A stretch of DNA of 64,000 bases from Aquimarina atlantica (lineage in GTDB: Bacteria > Bacteroidota > Bacteroidia > Flavobacteriales > Flavobacteriaceae). Positions 1-9,164 of this stretch are shown here, in pieces (within the stretch, counting starts at the first letter, position 1; each line of letters begins with the position of its first letter). A program made the position numbers and the translations under genes. The notes beneath the pieces are model-generated. The model made no database searches. It was not told where the DNA came from and saw only the letters and a list, made by a program, of their open reading frames with translations. The stretch lies in assembly GCF_000626715.1 (NCBI RefSeq), contig NZ_AQRA01000007.1:1-64000 (forward strand). Reading direction: 5' to 3'.

Positions 1-135
1 TTTGCAAGCTATATTTAGTGTTCTTTTATCGTATATTAAATCAATATGTCAACAATATTGGTTGTTAGTTAGGTAGTTGTTAGTTGATAGTAAAAATCTA
101 TCAACAGTCAACTAAAAACTCTCAACAAACGACTT
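1..135 (+). other. rRNA operon spacer upstream of 5S
   Basis: This AT-rich stretch carries no ORF and leads directly into the 5S rRNA, so it is probably the 23S-5S spacer; the 23S 3' end itself is not visible. It holds a perfect 8-bp hairpin at 83-105 (GTTGATAG, 7-nt loop, CTATCAAC) inside a longer imperfect inverted repeat of GTTAGTT/AACTAA-type words at about 61-128. Such a stem is plausible as a pre-rRNA processing structure, which is inference. Confidence 0.55.
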
Positions 136-243
<108 letters not shown>

Positions 244-244
244 T

Positions 245-277
245 AAAACCCTTCATTACTAATGAAGGGTTTTTTTT
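245..277 (+). terminator. rRNA operon terminator
   Basis: A perfect stem of AACCCTTCATTA-type arms (AACCCTTCAT ... ATGAAGGGTT) is followed by a run of eight T. It starts two bases after the 5S rRNA and is a classic intrinsic terminator. From 278 to 453 no gene or clear signal is seen. Confidence 0.9.
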
Positions 278-453
278 ATGATTAAATTGTAATTCAGTAT
301 ACTTCAGAGATTACTATATCTAGCCTGTAACATAATGCCAAATAGAAAGTAAAAGCCTATAGTCTGCAGAGATGAAAAAAAGAAATGCATAGATTTTTTT
401 AACTGTACGCTTTTCTATTATATTTAAAGAATGTAATAGAAAAACTAAACATC

Positions 454-1818
454 ATGAGTACACACAAATCTAGACGAAACTTTATTAAAAAAACAGCAAT
501 AGCAGGAGCTGGTATTTCTGTGCTACCTAACTTAACTTTAGGGAAGGGGTATAGTCAAAAAGAAAAGCTTAAATTAGGGCTAATTGGTGTTGGTTTAAGA
601 GGAACAAATCATTTAAGAAATGTACTTTTAAGGGATGATGTGTTAGTAACAGCAATTTGTGATATTGATCAAGCTAGAATAGACCTTTCTTTAGAAGCAA
701 TTAATAAAGCAGGAAAAACTAAACCGAAAGTATTTAGCAAAAATGAGTATGATTACAGAAATCTGCTGAGCCTGGAAGATGTAGATGCAGTGATTATATC
801 TACTCCCTGGTTGTGGCATACCAGGATGGCTAAGGATTCGATGGTAGCAGGTAAATATACTGGCCTTGAAGTTTCTGCTGCGAATACTCTCGAAGAATGT
901 TGGGACCTGGTAAATACCCATGAAGCTACAGGTACGCATCTTATGATTTTGGAAAATGTTAACTACAGGCGAGATATTCTGGCAGTCCTAAATATGGTTA
1001 GGCAAAATGTATTTGGAGAGTTGGTGCATTTTAGATGTGGATATCAACATGACCTGAGGTTTGTAAAACTAAATGATGGAAAAACTGCATATGGAAAAGG
1101 AGTGGAGTTTGGTGAAAAAGGTATTTCTGAATCAAAATGGAGAACACAGCACTCGGTAGCAAGAAATGCAGATGTATACCCTACCCATGGTGTAGGCCCT
1201 ATGGCTACAATGTGTAATATTAATAGAGGTAATCGTTTTTCATCAATTACTTCTAACGCGACAAAAAGTATAGGTTTACATAATTATATTGTGAAAAATG
1301 GAGGCGAAAACCATCCAAATGCAAAAGTTAAGTTTAAACAAGGAGATGTTATTACTTCAACTATTGAGACTACAATGGGAGAAACCATCATAGTTACTCA
1401 TGATTGTAACTTGCCTCGTCCGTATTCATTAGGGTTTAGAGTTCAGGGAGCCAATGGTTTATGGGAGGTTGATGGAAATAGAATATATATAGAAGGAAAA
1501 TCAGAATCCCATAAATGGGATCAGGCAGATGAATGGCTGGCAAAATATGACCACCCTTTATGGAAAAAATACGGAGAACATGCGATGGGCGCTGGTCATG
1601 GTGGGATGGACTTTTTTGTTATTAATGCTTTTGTAGAATCTGCAAAACAAAATATAGCACCACCATTAGATGTGTATGATGCGGCTGCATGGAGTGCCAT
1701 TACACCACTATCAGAAGTTTCTATAGAGAATAATGGAGAACCGCAGGATTTTCCGGATTTTACAAGAGGATTGTGGCTCAAAAGAAAACCTTACAATTGG
1801 ATTAAGGATACCTATTAA
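454..1818 (+). CDS. Gfo/Idh/MocA-fold glycosidase, GH109 alpha-N-acetylgalactosaminidase type
   Basis: This 454-residue protein has a twin-arginine signal (SRRNFIKK, residues 6-13), so it is probably exported folded. A Rossmann NAD-binding motif GLIGVGLRG lies at residues 42-50. The motifs LEECWDLV, MILENVNYRRDILAVLNMV (about 164-182), GYQHDLR and YPTHGVGP (242-249) match the GH109 family. That family uses tightly bound NAD+ to cleave alpha-GalNAc by an oxidation-elimination mechanism, and the YPTHG segment holds conserved active-site residues. Length is typical. A sugar kinase and a nucleotidyltransferase follow on the same strand, suggesting that the released sugar is salvaged. Other Gfo/Idh/MocA oxidoreductases are the alternative, but similarity along the whole chain favours GH109. 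Confidence 0.88.
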   Translation: MSTHKSRRNFIKKTAIAGAGISVLPNLTLGKGYSQKEKLKLGLIGVGLRGTNHLRNVLLRDDVLVTAICDIDQARIDLSLEAINKAGKTKPKVFSKNEYDYRNLLSLEDVDAVIISTPWLWHTRMAKDSMVAGKYTGLEVSAANTLEECWDLVNTHEATGTHLMILENVNYRRDILAVLNMVRQNVFGELVHFRCGYQHDLRFVKLNDGKTAYGKGVEFGEKGISESKWRTQHSVARNADVYPTHGVGPMATMCNINRGNRFSSITSNATKSIGLHNYIVKNGGENHPNAKVKFKQGDVITSTIETTMGETIIVTHDCNLPRPYSLGFRVQGANGLWEVDGNRIYIEGKSESHKWDQADEWLAKYDHPLWKKYGEHAMGAGHGGMDFFVINAFVESAKQNIAPPLDVYDAAAWSAITPLSEVSIENNGEPQDFPDFTRGLWLKRKPYNWIKDTY

Positions 1819-1876
1819 TTTTGATAGAGGTTATTGAGTTGGTTTACTATAAAACATACATTATTTAAAAGCAATT

Positions 1877-2950
1877 TTGAAAAAAATAAATATAATATCT
1901 CCGGGAAGAACTTGCTTGTTTGGAGATCATCAGGATTATCTTGGACTACCCGTTATTGCATGTGCGATAGATAAATATATCACACTAAATGCTATTGAAA
2001 ATACAACCACGCTTTTCAGGATAAAATTACCTGATATTGGAGAAGAGAGAGAGATTCTTATAGATGAAAAATTTGAACAGATCGAGCATAGGGATTATTT
2101 TGCTTCATCTCTTAGAGTGCTAAGACGATATGGCTGCGTCCCAGATCAAGGTTATGATATAGAGATAAAAGGAGATTTACCACTTAATGCTGGGGTTTCA
2201 AGTTCTTCTGCACTAATAGTAGCATGGATAAGATTTCTGCTGAAAGCATTTGGAGCAAGCCAGGAAGTAACCCAAATACTGGTTTCCAGAATTGCTTATG
2301 AAGCCGAAGTTTTGGAACATAACGAACCTGGGGGATTGATGGATCAATACTCAATTGGTTTAGGAGGAGTTTTGTTTATCGATACCAGTGAGGAAACATC
2401 TTATGAAAGGATACAGAATACGGTACCGGGATTAATTGTAGGAGAATCCGGGGTGAAAAAAGAAACCATAGGTACACTAGGAGATAGAAAAGAAAAAGCA
2501 CTTAAAGCTATAGAATACGTAACACTAAAAAAACCTGATTTCAGTATTAAATCTACATTGCTGGAAGAATATGACGAATATGAAAAATACATTCCATCTG
2601 ATTTAAAACCTTATTTTTTTGCGGCCCTAAAAAATCATTCTATAACGCTTGAAGCTTTACAGGAATTAAAAAAAGAAGTTCCGGATATGAAGTATTTGGG
2701 AGATTTGATGAATCAACATCACCATATTCTAAAAGATATCCTTAAAATAACGGTTCCTGTAATAGATAAAATGGTAGATAGTGCAATCCAAGCTGGGGCT
2801 TATGGAGTTAAGATTGTTGGGTCTGGGGGAGGAGGTAGTATTGTGACTATAGCCCCGAAAGATAAGGAACAACAAGTTGTTGAAGCTATTAAACGAGAAG
2901 GTAAAACAGCCTATGTTGTAAATGTAGACTCTGGAGCAAGAGTTTTGTAA
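1877..2950 (+). CDS. GHMP-family sugar kinase (galactokinase-like)
   Basis: A cytoplasmic kinase of 357 residues. The N-terminus carries SPGRTCLFGDHQDYLG (residues 8-23), a variant of the galactokinase signature GR-x-N-LIGEH-x-DY. The ATP loop is LNAGVSSSSALI at about residues 110-121, and the C-terminal GHMP motif is KIVGSGGGGSIV near 313-324. The start is TTG: no in-frame ATG precedes the conserved N-terminus. It lies 58 bases after the GH109 gene and 15 bases before the nucleotidyltransferase, so the three probably form one operon. The substrate is not readable from sequence. A hexose or N-acetylhexosamine 1-kinase role is inferred from context, and mevalonate-type GHMP kinases are less likely. 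Confidence 0.85.
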   Translation: MKKINIISPGRTCLFGDHQDYLGLPVIACAIDKYITLNAIENTTTLFRIKLPDIGEEREILIDEKFEQIEHRDYFASSLRVLRRYGCVPDQGYDIEIKGDLPLNAGVSSSSALIVAWIRFLLKAFGASQEVTQILVSRIAYEAEVLEHNEPGGLMDQYSIGLGGVLFIDTSEETSYERIQNTVPGLIVGESGVKKETIGTLGDRKEKALKAIEYVTLKKPDFSIKSTLLEEYDEYEKYIPSDLKPYFFAALKNHSITLEALQELKKEVPDMKYLGDLMNQHHHILKDILKITVPVIDKMVDSAIQAGAYGVKIVGSGGGGSIVTIAPKDKEQQVVEAIKREGKTAYVVNVDSGARVL

Positions 2951-2965
2951 TGAGAAAATAGAAAT

Positions 2966-3838
2966 ATGCACGAAAATTTAATCATTTTGGCAGGAGGAGC
3001 GTCTTCGAGAATGAAGAAGGCGATAAAAACCGAATTAAGTACCGATTTGACAGCGCAAGCAAATACGCGGTCAAAATCTCTTATTAGTATAGATGCAACT
3101 GGGAGACCTGTAATGGATTATCTTTTGTATAATGCTAAACAGGCAGGATATAAACATGTATTCATTGTTATCGGAGAAAAAGAAAACCTGATAAAAGAGT
3201 TTTATGGGGATAATCTTAAGGGGAATAGTTTTTATGGCCTCACTATTAATTATGCAATCCAATATATTCCAAAAGATAGAGAGAAACCTTTTGGAACTGC
3301 AGATGCTCTCCATCAGGCAATTACACAATATCCAGAATTGAATTCTAAAACCTATACCGTTTGTAACAGTGATAATCTGTATTCTGAGGTTGCTTTAAAG
3401 GCTTTACGCTCTACAGATCATGCAAATGCTTTTGTGAGTTATGATAGAGATGCATTACAGTTTAGTTTAGAACGTATAGCTCGGTTTGCTCTGGTGTCTT
3501 TGAATGAAGAAGGATTTTTGAAGAATATAATTGAAAAACCATCAGTCGAGGACAGCGAACTCTATAAAGATGGGGCAGGTAAACTTAGGGTAAGTATGAA
3601 CATTTTTAAATTTAATGGAGCCATGTTTCAGGAATATGTAGTGAATTGCCCGGTTAATGAAAAAAGGAATGAAAAAGAACTTCCTACAGCACTATTAAAT
3701 ATGGTAAAAGAACACCCTGCATCAGTAATTGGGATACCGATATCAGAACATGTACCGGATCTAACATCAAAAGAAGATATTACTATCCTTAAAGAATATA
3801 TTGAGAAACACTATGTCAACATGGATTGGAACCGATAG
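2966..3838 (+). CDS. sugar-phosphate nucleotidyltransferase
   Basis: This 290-residue protein starts with LIILAGGASSRMKKA, a variant of the nucleotide-binding G-x-G-x-R-(M/L) loop of the NTP_transferase fold. It continues with a Rossmann-like core (DYLLYNAKQAGYKHVFIVIG) and a VCNSDNLY segment (about residues 131-138) in the place of the metal-binding aspartate. An ENIIEKP-like region (KNIIEKPS) is typical of sugar nucleotidyltransferases. About 20 extra residues (KTELSTDLTAQANTRSK) sit between the loop and the usual Lys. It is the third gene of the GH109-kinase unit and would turn the kinase product, a sugar-1-phosphate, into an NDP-sugar. The exact sugar is unknown. Confidence 0.82.
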   Translation: MHENLIILAGGASSRMKKAIKTELSTDLTAQANTRSKSLISIDATGRPVMDYLLYNAKQAGYKHVFIVIGEKENLIKEFYGDNLKGNSFYGLTINYAIQYIPKDREKPFGTADALHQAITQYPELNSKTYTVCNSDNLYSEVALKALRSTDHANAFVSYDRDALQFSLERIARFALVSLNEEGFLKNIIEKPSVEDSELYKDGAGKLRVSMNIFKFNGAMFQEYVVNCPVNEKRNEKELPTALLNMVKEHPASVIGIPISEHVPDLTSKEDITILKEYIEKHYVNMDWNR

Positions 3839-3997
3839 GGTATTTTATATGATCTTAAAAAAAATGTTTTAAAAGAGGTACAAAGGATTCTTCTTTTTGA
3901 AATGTTCTAATTAAAGAATGATATTGGGATGTAGCGTAAATGACTTTATTTCAAAACGGTATTGATCAAGCTTGACTATCAATAAAATTTAATAAAA

Positions 3998-4030
3998 AAA
4001 GCCCAGTTTGTACAATGTAAACTGGACTTT
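3998..4030. terminator. bidirectional terminator between convergent genes
   Basis: AAAGCCCAGTTT and AAACTGGACTTT form a 12-bp stem with one mismatch and a 9-nt loop. A-rich sequence lies on the left and T-rich on the right, so it can serve both the nucleotidyltransferase gene (plus) and the acyl-CoA dehydrogenase gene (minus). Confidence 0.75.
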
Positions 4031-4056
4031 CTTTTATATTAGAGAGTTTTAACTAA

Positions 4057-5199
4057 TTAATCTCTAAGAATACTTCTTGATATTACAATTTTTTGTATTT
4101 CGCTGGTACCTTCATAAATCTGTGTAATTTTTGCATCCCTCATTAATCGTTCTACGTGATATTCTTTAACAAAACCATTACCTCCATGAATTTGTACCGC
4201 TTCTATACTCACATCCATTGCAGCTTGAGACGCAGCTAGTTTTGCCATAGCACCAGATAAATCATAGTTTTCATGGTTATCTTTGTCCATTGCTGCTTTA
4301 TAAACTAACATACGAGCAGCTTCAATCTGTACATGCATATCGGCAAGCTTAAAAGCAATTGCCTGGTGATTCATAATTTCTGTTCCAAAAGCTTTACGAA
4401 CCTTAGCATATTCTTTTGCCAATTCATAAGCTCCCGAAGCGATTCCTAATGCTTGTGCTGCAATTCCTATACGGCCACCAGCCAATGTTTTCATAGCAAA
4501 CTTAAACCCGAAACCATCTTCTCCAATTCGATTTTCCTTAGGAACTTTTACATCATTAAAGATAAGAGAATGTGTGTCACTTCCTCGTATCCCTAATTTA
4601 TCTTCTTTTGGTCCAACTTCAAATCCTTCCCATCCTTTTTCAACTATAAAAGCATTAATACCTTTGTGCTTTTTTTCTTTGTCGGTTTGAGCAATAACTA
4701 AGTAATAATCAGCAGAATTACCATTGGTAATCCAGTTTTTTGTTCCGTTCAGTACATAGTGATCCCCTTTGTCAATAGCCGTTGTTTTTTGAGAAGTAGC
4801 ATCACTACCAGCTTCTGGTTCAGATAAACAAAAAGCACCTATAGATTCACCTGTAGCAAGCTTAGTTAAATACTTTTCTTTTTGCTCAGCGTTTCCGTAA
4901 GTATCAAGACCCCAACATACCAAAGAATTGTTTACTGATACAATTACAGAACAAGAAGCATCTACTTTGGATAACTCTTCCATGGCTAAAACATAAGAAA
5001 TAGTATCCATTCCACCACCACCATACTCTGGAGAAGCCATCATGCCTAAAAATCCAAGCTCTCCCATTCTTTTTACCTGTTCTTTAGGAAATTCTTGTTT
5101 GTTATCGCGTTCGATTACACCTGGTAATAGTTCTGTTTTAGCAAAATCACGAGCTGCGTCGCGTATCATTAACTGCTCTTCGGATAATTTGAAGTCCAT
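4057..5199 (-). CDS. acyl-CoA dehydrogenase (short-chain type)
   Basis: A full-length 380-residue flavoenzyme that oxidises acyl-CoA to the 2-enoyl-CoA in beta-oxidation or branched amino acid breakdown. Visible signatures are AFCLSEPEAGSDA (about 122-134), the FAD-contact WITNG (156-160), GGRIGIAAQALGIASGAYE (241-259), and the C-terminal QIYEGTSEIQKI, where Glu363 matches the catalytic base of butyryl-CoA dehydrogenases. The gene stands alone on the minus strand with a possible promoter at 5294-5301. Chain length preference (butyryl or isovaleryl and similar) cannot be read with certainty; overall likeness is to short-chain enzymes. Confidence 0.93.
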   Translation of the reverse strand: MDFKLSEEQLMIRDAARDFAKTELLPGVIERDNKQEFPKEQVKRMGELGFLGMMASPEYGGGGMDTISYVLAMEELSKVDASCSVIVSVNNSLVCWGLDTYGNAEQKEKYLTKLATGESIGAFCLSEPEAGSDATSQKTTAIDKGDHYVLNGTKNWITNGNSADYYLVIAQTDKEKKHKGINAFIVEKGWEGFEVGPKEDKLGIRGSDTHSLIFNDVKVPKENRIGEDGFGFKFAMKTLAGGRIGIAAQALGIASGAYELAKEYAKVRKAFGTEIMNHQAIAFKLADMHVQIEAARMLVYKAAMDKDNHENYDLSGAMAKLAASQAAMDVSIEAVQIHGGNGFVKEYHVERLMRDAKITQIYEGTSEIQKIVISRSILRD

Positions 5200-5293
5200 A
5201 ATTTTCTTTATAATTTACTGTGCGTGCATAACACGAAATTTTCACTTTCAATGAAAATAAATCGAGATAATCACGATTTTGTTATTAATTCTA

Positions 5294-5301
5294 CAAATAT
5301 A
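5294..5301 (-). promoter_or_regulatory. putative -7 element for acyl-CoA dehydrogenase
   Basis: On the minus strand the sequence reads TATATTTG, an exact match to the Bacteroidota -7 consensus TAnnTTTG, about 95 bases upstream of the start codon. No good TTTG -33 element is seen at the usual distance, so confidence is moderate. Confidence 0.45.
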
Positions 5302-5465
5302 AGCTATAATATGATAGTTTTACTGTTTTTTTGATTTTTTGAGAAAATCATTTTTCAAGATAAAGTTTAGAAGATTTTTATCAGAGATATAAAAATACCA
5401 TGGATTATTTTTTTTGAAGCGAAAAAACTGTTACTTAATTACCATAATTTTATTTTTATTTAAGC

Positions 5466-5493
5466 TTTTGCCATGTTTAGTTTTTTATATTTG
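5466..5493 (+). promoter_or_regulatory. putative promoter for the Glu/Leu-type dehydrogenase
   Basis: TATATTTG at 5486-5493 matches the -7 consensus, and TTTTG at 5466-5470 is a possible -33 element, though the spacer is short (15). It would give a leader of about 170 nt. The leader contains a short hairpin at 5557-5571 (CCTCC, 5-nt loop, GGAGG) followed by TTATTTTT, a weak attenuator-like element. The rest of the 471-base gap 5200-5670 shows no gene. Confidence 0.45.
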
Positions 5494-5670
5494 TGAAGTC
5501 GAATTTTGACGATAGTTCGATTTATTGTAATATCTGGTAATATGACTCAACTCTAACCTCCGTAATGGAGGATTATTTTTAATTAAAAAGATAGGATAAA
5601 ATAAGTATGTTGTTTTTTGAAATGTTTTTTAAAAACACAATTGGTTATTCAATAAATTGAAATTTTAAAA

Positions 5671-6897
5671 ATGAAAGAGTTATTAAATAAATACGAAAAT
5701 AAAACACCCGAAATAGTTTTTAATTGGAAAGATGCTGAAACTGAAGCAGAAGGGTGGACAGTTATAAATTCATTGAGAGGCGGTGCTGCAGGCGGGGGAA
5801 CCAGAATGCGTAAAGGATTAGATATGAATGAGGTCCTTTCTTTGGCAAAAACAATGGAGGTTAAATTTACAGTATCTGGCCCTGCAATAGGAGGAGCTAA
5901 ATCTGGTATTAATTTTGATCCCGATGATCCACGTAAAAAAGGAGTTCTTAAACGATGGTATAAAGCTGTATCTCCTTTATTAAAGAGTTATTACGGTACA
6001 GGAGGAGACCTTAATGTAGACGAAATTCATGAAGTTATACCTATAACCGAAGAATGTGGAGTTTGGCACCCGCAAGAAGGAGTATTTAATGGTCATTTTC
6101 AGCCTACCGAAGCCGATAAAATAAATAGAATAGGGCAACTGCGTCAGGGGGTTATTAAAGTATTAGAAAATACTATGTTTTCTCCCGATGTTACCCAAAA
6201 ATATACTGTGGCAGATATGATTACAGGATATGGAGTTGCAGAGGCTGTACGACACTATTATACTATTTATGGGGGTGAAGTAAAAGGAAAAAAAGCAGTA
6301 GTACAAGGCTTTGGTAATGTAGGATCTGCAGCAGCATACTATCTTTCTGAGATGGGAGCAAAGATTGTGGGGATAATTGATCATGCCGGAGGACTTATAA
6401 ACGAAGATGGTTTTTCATTTGAAGAAATAAAAGAATTGTATTTAAATAAAAGGGGAAATAAGCTGTATAGCGAACAGCGTATTCCTTTTGATGAAATGAA
6501 TGAAAGAATATGGTCTTTGCAAACCGAAATCTTTGCTCCTTGTGCAGCATCCAGATTGATTACTAAAGATCAAATCACTAAAATGATTGATTCTGGCTTG
6601 GAAGTGATTTCATGTGGAGCCAATGTGCCTTTTGCAGATAGTGAAATATTTTTTGGTCCAATAATGGAATATACCGATGAGCGTGTAAGTTTGATTCCAG
6701 ATTTTATTTCTAACTGTGGAATGGCAAGAGTTTTTGCTTATTTTATGGAGCGAAAAGTACAAATGACTGATGAAGCTATTTTTAAGGATACCTCAGAAAC
6801 TATAAAGAAGGCGATTCAGGATACGTATAATGAAAAACAAACAGAAACCAATATCAGTAAAACAGCGTTTGAGATAGCTCTCAGACAGCTGATATAA
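5671..6897 (+). CDS. Glu/Leu/Phe/Val family amino acid dehydrogenase
   Basis: NAD(P)-dependent oxidative deamination of an amino acid to its 2-oxo acid. The 408-residue chain has the glycine-rich substrate segment LRGGAAGGGTRMRKG (35-49) and the catalytic-lysine motif GPAIGGAKSGINFD with Lys77. A long insert (GTGGDLNVDEIHEV) follows. The Rossmann motif is VQGFGNVGSAAAYYLSEMGA (about 210-229). The GGAAGGGTRM wording is nearer to leucine/valine-type dehydrogenases than to classic glutamate dehydrogenase, so the substrate is left open. It lies 27 bases before nhaB and the two are probably co-transcribed. Confidence 0.88.
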   Translation: MKELLNKYENKTPEIVFNWKDAETEAEGWTVINSLRGGAAGGGTRMRKGLDMNEVLSLAKTMEVKFTVSGPAIGGAKSGINFDPDDPRKKGVLKRWYKAVSPLLKSYYGTGGDLNVDEIHEVIPITEECGVWHPQEGVFNGHFQPTEADKINRIGQLRQGVIKVLENTMFSPDVTQKYTVADMITGYGVAEAVRHYYTIYGGEVKGKKAVVQGFGNVGSAAAYYLSEMGAKIVGIIDHAGGLINEDGFSFEEIKELYLNKRGNKLYSEQRIPFDEMNERIWSLQTEIFAPCAASRLITKDQITKMIDSGLEVISCGANVPFADSEIFFGPIMEYTDERVSLIPDFISNCGMARVFAYFMERKVQMTDEAIFKDTSETIKKAIQDTYNEKQTETNISKTAFEIALRQLI

Positions 6898-6924
6898 TAT
6901 TAATTGTATTAACCAAGTAAAATT

Positions 6925-8394
6925 ATGTTTAAGTATTTTTTAGGGAGTAGTCCGAAATGGTTTAAAACCGTAATGATCGGATTTTTGATTTTTAATATAT
7001 TTTCTTATTTCCTTTTAGGACCCATGGTAACCGCATGGTTGTTTATAGGGGAGTTCATTTTTACCCTTGCGATGGCACTTAAATGCTATCCATTACAATC
7101 AGGAGGATTATTAGCAATAGAAATTTTGGCATTAAATCTTACTACACCAAAAAAAGCGTATCACGAAGTAGATCAGAACTTAGAGGTAGTTTTACTATTG
7201 GTTTTTATGGTTGCAGGGATTTATTTTATGAAGCCCTTACTGATGTATATTTTTAGTAAAGTATTTACCAAAATAAAATCTAAGATGGTATTGTCGCTAT
7301 TATTTGTATTTCTAGCGGCAGTACTTTCTGCATTTTTAGATGCCTTAACAGTAACAGCTGTTTTAATAAGTGTTGCTGTAGGGTTTTATGGCGTATATCA
7401 TAAAATTCATTCCGGATCTGGAGATTTTGATGAGAGTGGGGTTTTGGATAGAAAGGAGTTGAGTGGAGAAACCTTAGAACAGTTTAGAAGTTTCTTAAGA
7501 AGTTTAGTAATGCACGGGGTAGTAGGAACAGCATTAGGAGGTGTGTGTACCTTGGTAGGAGAGCCGCAAAACTTACTTATCGGAGAACGAATGGGGTGGG
7601 ATTTTATACAATTCTTTTTAAAAATGGCACCAATTTCAATACCTGTTCTGGGAGCAGGATTGGTTACAACAATGGTTTTAGAAAGTACAAAAACATTTGG
7701 TTTTGGAGAAAAATTACCAGAAGTAGCAAGAAAAATTATAGAAAGCTACACAGAAGATGAAGATGCAAACAGATCTGATAAATCTAAATATGGATTAATT
7801 GTACAAGCAGTATCTGCAATCCTTTTGATTATAGGTTTAGCATTACACTTGGCACCTGTTGGTTTTATAGGTTTGGCATTGATTATTGTTCAGACTGCAT
7901 TTATGGGGATTACAGAAGAACATCAACTAGGGAAAGCTTTTGAAGAAGCACTTCCGTTTACCGGCCTGATAGTGGTTTTCTTTGTGATCGTAGCGATGAT
8001 CCATGATCAGCATCTTTTTAAACCAATTATTGATTGGGCATTATCTTTAGACCCAGGTCAGCAACCTTCTATGTTTTATGTTGCTAATGGGGTTTTATCG
8101 ATGATTAGTGATAACGTTTTTGTCGCAACGGTATATATAGGTGAAGTAGAACAAGCATTTACTAATGGAGCAATATCACGAGAACAGTTTGAGAAATTAG
8201 CAATTGCAATTAATACAGGAACAAATTTGCCTAGTGTTGCAACACCTAATGGTCAAGCAGCGTTCTTATTTTTACTAACCTCTTCCTTGGCACCGTTAAT
8301 TGGATTGTCCTATACTAAAATGGTAAAAATGGCTTTTCCGTATACAATAGTACTGGGAGGTATTGGTTTATTAGGAATTATATATGTATTATAA
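6925..8394 (+). CDS. nhaB: Na+/H+ antiporter NhaB
   Basis: A 489-residue inner-membrane antiporter expected to expel Na+ in exchange for protons. It keeps NhaB hallmarks along the whole chain: GEFIFTLAMALKCYPL (about 48-63), LVFMVAGIYFMKPLL, VLSAFLDALTVTAVLISVAV, GGVCTLVGEPQNLLIGE, and the C-terminal AINTGTNLPSVATPNGQAA (about 432-450). About a dozen hydrophobic segments are present. Length is close to the enterobacterial protein. It follows the amino acid dehydrogenase gene. A sodium-proton exchanger fits a marine host. Confidence 0.95.
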   Translation: MFKYFLGSSPKWFKTVMIGFLIFNIFSYFLLGPMVTAWLFIGEFIFTLAMALKCYPLQSGGLLAIEILALNLTTPKKAYHEVDQNLEVVLLLVFMVAGIYFMKPLLMYIFSKVFTKIKSKMVLSLLFVFLAAVLSAFLDALTVTAVLISVAVGFYGVYHKIHSGSGDFDESGVLDRKELSGETLEQFRSFLRSLVMHGVVGTALGGVCTLVGEPQNLLIGERMGWDFIQFFLKMAPISIPVLGAGLVTTMVLESTKTFGFGEKLPEVARKIIESYTEDEDANRSDKSKYGLIVQAVSAILLIIGLALHLAPVGFIGLALIIVQTAFMGITEEHQLGKAFEEALPFTGLIVVFFVIVAMIHDQHLFKPIIDWALSLDPGQQPSMFYVANGVLSMISDNVFVATVYIGEVEQAFTNGAISREQFEKLAIAINTGTNLPSVATPNGQAAFLFLLTSSLAPLIGLSYTKMVKMAFPYTIVLGGIGLLGIIYVL

Positions 8395-8427
8395 GAATAA
8401 AGAATATACTTAACCTACAGAAATAAC

Positions 8428-8441
8428 GTTAGTATACTAAC
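8428..8441. promoter_or_regulatory. perfect 14-bp palindrome before exbB
   Basis: GTTAGTATACTAAC is an uninterrupted palindrome 20 bases upstream of the exbB start codon, in the 67-base gap after nhaB. It is a possible operator for the TonB energising operon; no regulator can be assigned. Confidence 0.4.
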
Positions 8442-8461
8442 ACTAAATTAACAAAATCAAA

Positions 8462-9163
8462 ATGACGTATTTATCAATACTTGGTGCTTTAGCCCAAAAT
8501 ACCCCAGAAATTGATCCGCAAGTAGAAGAAAATACATTATCCATTATGGACCTTTTACTTAGTGGCGGAACAGGAGCAATCGTAATCATATCGATTCTTT
8601 TTGTATTACTATTTGTCGCTGTGTATATTTATTTTGAAAGAATTTTTGCAATTAAAGCAGCTTCAAAATATGATGAAAGTTTTATGGATAAGATTAGAGA
8701 TAGCGTGGTGAATGGTAAAATTGAAGCCGCAAAAATTTTGTGTGCACAGACGAATAATCCCATAGCGAGATTAACAGAAAAAGGAATTTCGAGAATAGGT
8801 CATTCATTAGAAGATATTAATAAGGCGATCGAAAATGCTGGTAGACTTGAAGTATATAAATTAGAAAAAAATGTAAGTATTCTAGCCACGGTAGCAGGAG
8901 CTGCTCCTATGATTGGTTTCCTGGGAACAGTAATTGGTATGATTTTGGCATTCCATAATCTGGCATCAAGTTCAGGAACAGCAGATATGGGGGTCTTAGC
9001 CGAAGGTATTTATACGGCAATGACAACAACTGTTGGTGGACTAGTAGTTGGGATTGTAGCTTATATAGGATATAATCACTTGGTGGTTCGTACAGATAAG
9101 GTGATCCACAGTATGGAAGCTAATGCTGTAGATTTCTTAGACTTGTTAAACGAACCTGCGTAA
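8462..9163 (+). CDS. exbB: MotA/TolQ/ExbB proton channel protein
   Basis: Inner-membrane proton channel subunit that couples the proton gradient to TonB. The 233 residues show the family layout: a membrane segment near 35-60 (IVIISILFVLLFVAVYIYF), a cytoplasmic domain, and two closely spaced segments near 140-160 and 180-205. The conserved box is VAGAAPMIGFLGTVIGMILAF (about 143-163), followed by AMTTTVGGLVVGIVAYIGY. It starts an exbB-exbD-tonB-folC series with gaps of 1, 2 and 8 bases, so translation is probably coupled. It may energise the SusC transporter encoded 5 kb downstream. Confidence 0.94.
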   Translation: MTYLSILGALAQNTPEIDPQVEENTLSIMDLLLSGGTGAIVIISILFVLLFVAVYIYFERIFAIKAASKYDESFMDKIRDSVVNGKIEAAKILCAQTNNPIARLTEKGISRIGHSLEDINKAIENAGRLEVYKLEKNVSILATVAGAAPMIGFLGTVIGMILAFHNLASSSGTADMGVLAEGIYTAMTTTVGGLVVGIVAYIGYNHLVVRTDKVIHSMEANAVDFLDLLNEPA

Positions 9164-9164
9164 T

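Noticed and set aside
5557-5580. CCTCC-GTAAT-GGAGG hairpin followed by TTATTTTT before the amino acid dehydrogenase gene, considered as a riboswitch.
   Set aside because: No known riboswitch core could be recognised; at most it is a weak attenuator.
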